Shown: positions 58,788 through 64,000 of the stretch, in pieces
Numbering within the stretch: the stretch's first letter is position 1
Layout of the letters: the number at the start of each line of letters is the position of its first letter
From: Ashinkailepas kermadecensis
Taxonomy: Eukaryota > Arthropoda > Thecostraca > Neolepadidae
DNA: 64,000 nt
Direction: 5' to 3'
Assembly: GCA_034440615.1 (NCBI GenBank)
Contig: JAOTOM010004018.1
Span: forward strand, 147,640-211,639
The notes under the pieces: generated by a model
Told to the model about the DNA's origin: nothing
The model's input: only the letters and a program-made list of their open reading frames with translations
Databases searched by the model: none
Position numbers and translations under genes: made by a program

Positions 58788-59698
58788 GGGAGGGTCTAAA
58801 ATGCCCACTTTTTTCCCGATGGACGATCTCAGCAATTACGAAGTTGATGCCGATAAAAGTTGCAGTAATAGATGGTTTTTAATTAATGTCGTGGTTTTGG
58901 CCTACAACCGTAATGAATATTTTCCTTAAAATGCCTTTAAATCGCCCCCCAAATGGCGTAGTGACGCTGTAATCACGACAATAGAATATGCCCGATGGAC
59001 GATCTCAGTAACTACTATACCGATATTCGTGAAAATGGCTCTAAAATAAACTTCGACATCGATTTGTGGCCAGTTGAGTCATTTCCATCCAATATTAATT
59101 GGTAGAAAGCCACGAAATGGGAGGATTGAACCAGATTTGCCCGATGGACGATCTACGAAAGTAACCTACAGAATTGCGCCTAACACACACGGATCGATGT
59201 CTTTTCACCGTATTTGATGAATTGAGGCAGTTAAGAGAAAAGTTAACATATGAAATGTAGAAAAAATCATATCACAATTCAATTAGAGATGGGTTCAGGG
59301 TAGAGATGGGTCAGCACAACAAATCCATCACCCACCTCTAGTTGACTTGCGATGTAACCCATCTCTAGCTGAATTGTGATGTGATGAATTCCTACATTTC
59401 ATGTTAATTTTTCTCTTAACTGCCTCAACTCTTCTAATACGGTGAAAACAAATCGATCAGTGTGTGTTTGGCGCAATTCTGTAAGTTACTTTCGTAGATA
59501 GTCCATCGGGCAACTCGGGAATTTCAACGCCATTTGGGGGTGATTTAAAGGCATTTAAAGGAAAATATTCATTACGGTTGTAGGTCAAAACCACTACATT
59601 AATTAAAAACATCTACCACTGCAATTTTCATTGACACCCACTGCGTAATTGCTGAGATCGTCCATTGGGCAAAAAAAGTGGGCATTTTAGACCCTCCC
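58788..59698. mobile_element. Long-TIR DNA transposon (family M), perfect 9-bp TSD
   Basis: 911 bp with ends GGGAGGGTCTAAAATGCCCAC and its inverse. Flanks ACCCCAGAT at 58779-58787 and 59699-59707 are identical. The left arm is ~480 bp; the right arm is shorter (~300 bp) because a middle part is deleted. The motif GCCCGATGGACGATCT occurs three times on the left (58814, 58989, 59137) and twice inverted on the right. The centre has inverted AGAGATGGGT text. No transposase. Confidence 0.92.
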
Positions 59699-59707
59699 AC
59701 CCCAGAT

Positions 59708-60177
59708 GACTTCATTTGTACCGTTCGAGGCGACACGCAGGAAGGCAAGGGCCTGGGTGCGTCCCTGCACGTCATAACTTACAATTTATTAGGCCCATGG
59801 ATGGTTTGTTGTGAGGAAAATTATGATGCCAGGAATTGCAATGTGATATATCAAGTGATACAATACATGTGCGTTATTTCACCAGCCATAGAATAACATT
59901 TAATAGCATGTACAGATAGATCTACATGTTTTGCATGACATGCATAGATGTACATGCTTTGATTTCAGTCAATGCCACGTCCCACCATGGATACATCATA
60001 TCTGCTGATATTTCGTTCGCATTGATCAGCATCAGGTAACTGAATAGCATTTAGACCATGCCGCTATTTTAAGGTATATTGATTCGTTGCATGTATAAGA
60101 AGTCATAGCAAAAGACACGTGACAGTTGGCTACCACCGATAGTAGAAAGCAAGTTTCAAGTTTCTGGCGATGAATTC
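59708..60177. other. 3' flank of the protamine-like gene
   Basis: Neutral sequence downstream of the minus-strand ORF. I see no AATAAA within the first 150 bases downstream of its stop on that strand. Confidence 0.4.
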
Positions 60178-60525
60178 CTAGCAACGCTTTTTCTTCACCA
60201 GGCGCTTAGGTTTGCATGATCTTGATCCCGACTTTTTGCGAGGCTTCTTTGCCTTCTTCGGTTTGCGGCCACATCCGACGGATTTCTTTGAGGGCTTCTT
60301 ACGCTTAGAAAGGGTTCTAGATTTCTTTCTACTTGATCCACACTTCTTTTTCTTGTCTCCGAGAGGGATCACTTTCACATCACTTCCGCAAACATCTAGC
60401 AAAAACTTTTTAGCCTTGCTTCTTTTGGATGTCAGGGACATGCTGAATAATTTTGACCAGTGGAAAAAAATAAACGCCTTCACTTGATATTTTGAGATAA
60501 ACCTCAGAACTGGCTTCTCCTTCAA
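60178..60525 (-). CDS. Protamine-like / basic sperm nuclear-type protein candidate
   Basis: A 115-codon frame. From the internal Met at 60441 it gives an 87-residue protein beginning MSLTSKRSKAKKFLLDVCGS. By hand count that form has about 28 Lys, 9 Arg and 5 Cys, clustered as KKKK, RKK, KPKK, KKPRKK and ending VKKKRC. Small, Lys/Arg-rich, Ser- and Cys-containing proteins compact sperm DNA, with Cys giving disulfide cross-links (family knowledge). The short N-terminal FLLDVCGSDVKVIPLGD could be a conserved head. ATTATTCAG|CATG just before the internal Met resembles a 3' splice acceptor, favouring the shorter start. Neighbourhood is repeat-poor. Alternatives: ribosomal-like or nucleolar basic peptide, or chance Lys-rich frame. 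Confidence 0.55.
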   Translation of the reverse strand: MKEKPVLRFISKYQVKAFIFFHWSKLFSMSLTSKRSKAKKFLLDVCGSDVKVIPLGDKKKKCGSSRKKSRTLSKRKKPSKKSVGCGRKPKKAKKPRKKSGSRSCKPKRLVKKKRC

Positions 60526-62500
60526 GTTAATGTCTGAGTCAGTCCGGGTAATTTAATCAAGCATGCAAGAAAAAAAAACAATCACGCGGTACAGCTCGTA
60601 GTGCATTTCATGCAGGTCTTCTGCATAGGAGAACTTCAAACCATTTACCCTCACTAGCTCGGAAATGTCAGACTGTATGCATTCCTTACGGGAATGAACG
60701 TAATTTTTATTCTAAAAATTTTAATTAAAAATATCCCCACAATATGTTCTCTGGACCAGCTCAAATCAAAACATGAAGATGATTTCGCTGAAAACAATGT
60801 TAATCGGCTAAAGTTGCTTAAAAAATAAGTTGTATACCAGATAACATTTGAGGAAATGCAAGCATATGAGCCCTGGCAATAAGTATTCCAAGACAGACAA
60901 AACATGTTCTTCTTGATGGGGATGCACACATTTACAATCGTCTATTCACCTCCCTTGACATCGCGCATCCCTAACCTAGAAAAAGAAAGCAAGAAGAATA
61001 TTACACCTTCGTTTCGTCTTAATTTCTTGTGAGGGAGTAGAACTTCTTAAATGGTGGCTTTCTCCACATCATTTCCTTCTTCACCATTCGTTGCACAGTA
61101 GTTGCACTAAGCCATTCTAGGATATTACGAAATCCACCGTGAAAACAAATGGCACGTTTACTTAAATGGAGTTATCAATTATGGTAGAATGCAACGGAAC
61201 AACTGCACGGTATTTGCCGAAATGGGAATGCAGCGGTAGGCAAAGGAGCACGTTGCTCAAAAACGGTACCAATTGCATCAATATGCATCAAAGTACCTGA
61301 TTCTGACCAACACTATTGAACTTGTTTACCTTGTCTTTGCCAATGAAGTGTCTTTCTTTGCTGAATATTCCCATCACCGAGGCCAAAAAAGCTCATGTCA
61401 CATTTTGATTCCCTTGGTGCTGACTTTGATCAACACGGGCGTAATAGCCGAGAGAGTAGAGGGGTTGACGCTCCCCATATCTAGCTTTGTACGACCCATT
61501 TACCGATATAAAAATTATGACTAATTCCCTTTTTCGTGCAATAATACTCAGCGAGGATGCAGCACGAGCGAGCCTACTCCCGTGCATACAGAAATAGTTT
61601 TGACCCGTCCTGAACGACCCGTCTCTATCCCAACAATTACGCTATTTAAATCCGAAATAACTTGTCTTTTCCTACAAACTTTCAAGTCTTAGCAACCTCA
61701 CCTGGAATTCGACCTCGCCTTTTAATTGTTATTTCCGGGCCGTCATCATCACAACATTCTCATTGAAGTGCGTGCATTTTTTTTTTCGAAGACAAGGTTT
61801 TAAGGCAGAACTTAGCCGGGAACCCGGCCCAGCCGGCACCGCCTCAGGACCAGCCAGTCGCCCGGCGCGTGATCATGTCGCGTCACGCGCCCTGCGTGCC
61901 CTGAAGCCAGGCAACTGCTTGGCAAGCGTCAGTCTGGTCGACTTTGTCGCGCTGAATGGTTGTATACGGCATATAACCTGCGCGGAAAAGTCATGAGAAA
62001 AACGGATTGTTGCGCTAGGTGGCACCTATGTTAATTCGGCAGCTTGGCATCCAGCATTCAAGATGGAGATACTTGCACCATGCTCGGTAGATGACACTGA
62101 TGTCGGTAATATTGCAGCTAATTTCGGATGAAGCGAATTATTACATTTTTGCTGTTTGCACACATACGCAAAAGTTCAAGAGTTATTTCCGACTCGGGCT
62201 CCTCTGCGAAATCTTCGGCACACATCCCAAGTTTGAAGGTGGTTGATATAGGGACTGTAAGGCCATATTCAGCAAAGCTATCAGTCAGGAGGTCAAGCAG
62301 CAGCCAGCGGTGCCTTGCAGTCCATATAAGAATCAATGCGATCGCTAGATCGTGGGAGTTACACCCCTGTTGCGTGTGTCTTTCTTGACACCAACGAGTC
62401 AAAGCGTGACGACTATCCGTCACAAACTGTGCACTCCGCACTGCTGACTCTGAGCGTCATCCCACCTCAACAATGAAGCATGGCGATGTCCTAGCAACCA
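60526..62500. other. Relatively repeat-poor stretch, no gene confirmed
   Basis: No microsatellite, SINE or TIR found. Frames at 60654-60929 (-), 61273-61524 (+), 61763-61996 (+) and 62118-62441 (-) are unrecognised. The last (with LTDSFAEYGLTVPISTTFK) has protein-like composition. Confidence 0.35.
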
Positions 62501-62504
62501 GACT

Positions 62505-62705
62505 TGTGCTCGACTCGAGTTGAATCGAGAATCGACTCATGAATCAATCGTTTTGGGATGAGTCGTGAGTTGAATCGATTTTTTTCCACAAAACATATCT
62601 TGAGTCGCGAGTTGAATCACATCTTTCTTTGAAAAAAATGAGTTGAATCACGAGTCAATCACTTGAATCACAATGAGTCATTTGAGTCTTGTGACTCAAA
62701 TGCAA
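62505..62705. repeat. Motif-dense patch of GAGTC/GACTC and TTGAATC
   Basis: About 15 copies of GAGT(C/T)G or GACTC with TTGAATCA between them, in both orientations. Edges CAGACTTGTGCTCGACTC and GTGACTCAAATGCAAGTTAG are weakly inverse. Similar in style to the ACTGGT MITE at 52980-53162, but no TSD was found. Confidence 0.6.
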
Positions 62706-62709
62706 GTTA

Positions 62710-63505
62710 GAAACAAATGATATAAAGCATGTATCTTTGTGAATAATATACCATGACACAAAGTACGAAATAAAAACACAGTATAATTATTCATGCTTAG
62801 CATTACAATTGGTCAACTTATCAGCTGCCAGTGAGTAAAGAATGAGGGGCACATAAGTTATTTACCAAAAACGGATAATAATAACTACAAATAAGTATTA
62901 ATGTTAAGCTTGGTAATCACAATCAGTATCATGCATGAGTCAATCCTAGTGCCAGGAACACAACACAGAAATGGGATGTGATTGTGAAAAAGAACATGGC
63001 ACCGAAACGACCCTGGCATTTGCAACAGGCATTTGCACTGAATAAAATTGAGTTCGTTTGTGTGACAAATAACAAACCCCAGGTACCTTTACTAGAAGGT
63101 AGATCGAAGTTTTCCTTCAAGCCCGCATGACGTCGTTCAGTTTTTTTTAAATATGGTATCAACTTGGTTGCAGAAGACTTTTCTGAAATCATGCGCAATG
63201 TTCACTTTAATTTGCTTCCTAGCAAATATATTTGTCTTCTGCTCACCAGGTGAGTCATAATCTTCTCCCATTCTTTCCAGTGAGCATTTGTTCCGACACA
63301 TTTTATTATCATGCATAGACAAGGTTGGATTTGTGCATTGTAATCCGGCATGTGGAGAGGAATATTTTGTAGTCATCCAGTATTGAGGATATTTTTCTTC
63401 AAACCTTATGCATCGTAACTCAATTTGCACCCAGTTCAGTGAATTTTGAGCACTTTTACTTGATCACAGCGGTCCGTTGTCAAAGGTTAATAACTTAGGA
63501 AATTG
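62710..63505. other. Non-coding or unrecognised
   Basis: Minus-strand frames 62929-63198 and 63137-63430 overlap and have no known domain. Otherwise AT-rich single-copy-looking sequence. Confidence 0.35.
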
Positions 63506-63507
63506 GG

Positions 63508-64000
63508 TAAATTTGGAAATCAAGGTAAATTTTGGTTTTGGGGGGAATTTGTGTATGTAACAGTATGCTTTCTAACGTGATGAAGACGTTGCGATCACTC
63601 ATTTTCACCGCAAATGATTACTTTTAAGTCAATGGCGGTCGCTACAATTGATGACGTCAGAGGCACAAGTAACCTAACCTAACCTAACCTAGACTAAGAT
63701 AATGTAGCATAATATATAAAATGTATCATAGCATAATATAATCTAACCTAACCTAACCTAACCTAACCTAACCTAACCGGAAAACCAGAATCCTCCGAAG
63801 CAAATTTGTATGCCATGACGTCGTCAAATATATGCGACATTGTATAGGTAACTTTAGTAAAAATACATACTAAACTTCGAGGAGCTTAGTAAATATTCTT
63901 GCTAAACACACTTCCCCTCTTACTAAATATACATACTAAACCTTCGAGGATGTGTTGGACAGCACTGCCCTTAAATATTACAGCATCGCAAGGAATTTCC
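63508..64000. mobile_element. Family B element, second copy, cut by window end
   Basis: Starts TAAATTTGGAAATCAAGG and runs through TGATGAAGACG..CGATCACTCAT, CGCAAATGATTAC and GGCGGTCGCTACAATTGATG with no element A insert. It then joins AGGCACAAGT directly to (AACCT)n and continues AACCGGAAAACCAGAATCCT as in the 54.2-kb copy. It lacks about 310 bp present at 53840-54145. Confidence 0.82.
63669..63778. repeat. Interstitial (AACCT)n in family B copy 2
   Basis: AACCT x4 at about 63670-63690, then about 7 units at 63745-63778, longer than the matching patch at 54223. It may be active slippage within the element. Confidence 0.88.

Overview
This is a repeat-dominated stretch of an animal nuclear genome. 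Nothing looks prokaryotic: there are no operons, no compact gene array and no ribosome-binding-site context. The evidence is long simple-sequence arrays ((TA)n, (GA)n, (GACGGA)n, (GATGAC)n, (ATCC)n), many minisatellites, tRNA-derived SINEs, decayed LINEs with endonuclease/reverse-transcriptase/RNase H motifs, and hAT, piggyBac, mariner-like and long-TIR DNA transposons. Interstitial (AACCT)n, the arthropod telomere unit TTAGG, occurs twice. This mix suggests an arthropod; a chelicerate such as a tick is my guess, but a crustacean is not excluded and the sequence does not settle it.

Layout. 1-10 kb: possible GIY-YIG retroelement tail at the left edge, LINE 3' remnant (1.6-2.1 kb), large microsatellites, a piggyBac transposase remnant (3.5 kb), a minisatellite split by a hAT MITE with a perfect target-site duplication (TSD), a 41-bp minisatellite, an internally expanded SINE (8.6 kb) and another hAT MITE copy. 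10-20 kb: a (GA)/(GACGGA) array and a LINE (11.7-14.2 kb) that received two related hAT elements. 20-30 kb: a SINE inside a duplicated segment, an antisense LINE with EN, RT and RNase H (22.6-26.1 kb), and two more copies of the first hAT MITE family. 30-42 kb: mariner-like remnant, tandem hairpins, GC-rich candidate exon beside a 63-bp duplication broken by a SINE, and a CR1-like LINE split by a minisatellite. 42-50 kb: degenerate satellites and minisatellites. 49.8-55.5 kb: a degenerate GC-rich minisatellite holding a stack of nested elements up to four levels deep. 55.5-64 kb: 115-bp tandem repeats, a TTAA/TA MITE, a second long-TIR element with perfect 9-bp TSD, then a quieter stretch with the best gene candidate, a small Lys/Cys-rich protamine-like protein at 60.2-60.5 kb on the minus strand. 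The window ends inside a second copy of an (AACCT)n-bearing element.

Only the protamine-like ORF looks like an intact host coding sequence. Two GC-rich ORFs (19.5-20.1 kb and 35.4-35.9 kb, both minus) may be exons because each reaches a good GTGAGC donor. The other open frames are simple-repeat translations, minisatellite frames or transposon debris. The most informative content is the insertion history: at least eight elements have target-site duplications readable by eye, and empty or partly empty sites can be compared within the same 64 kb.
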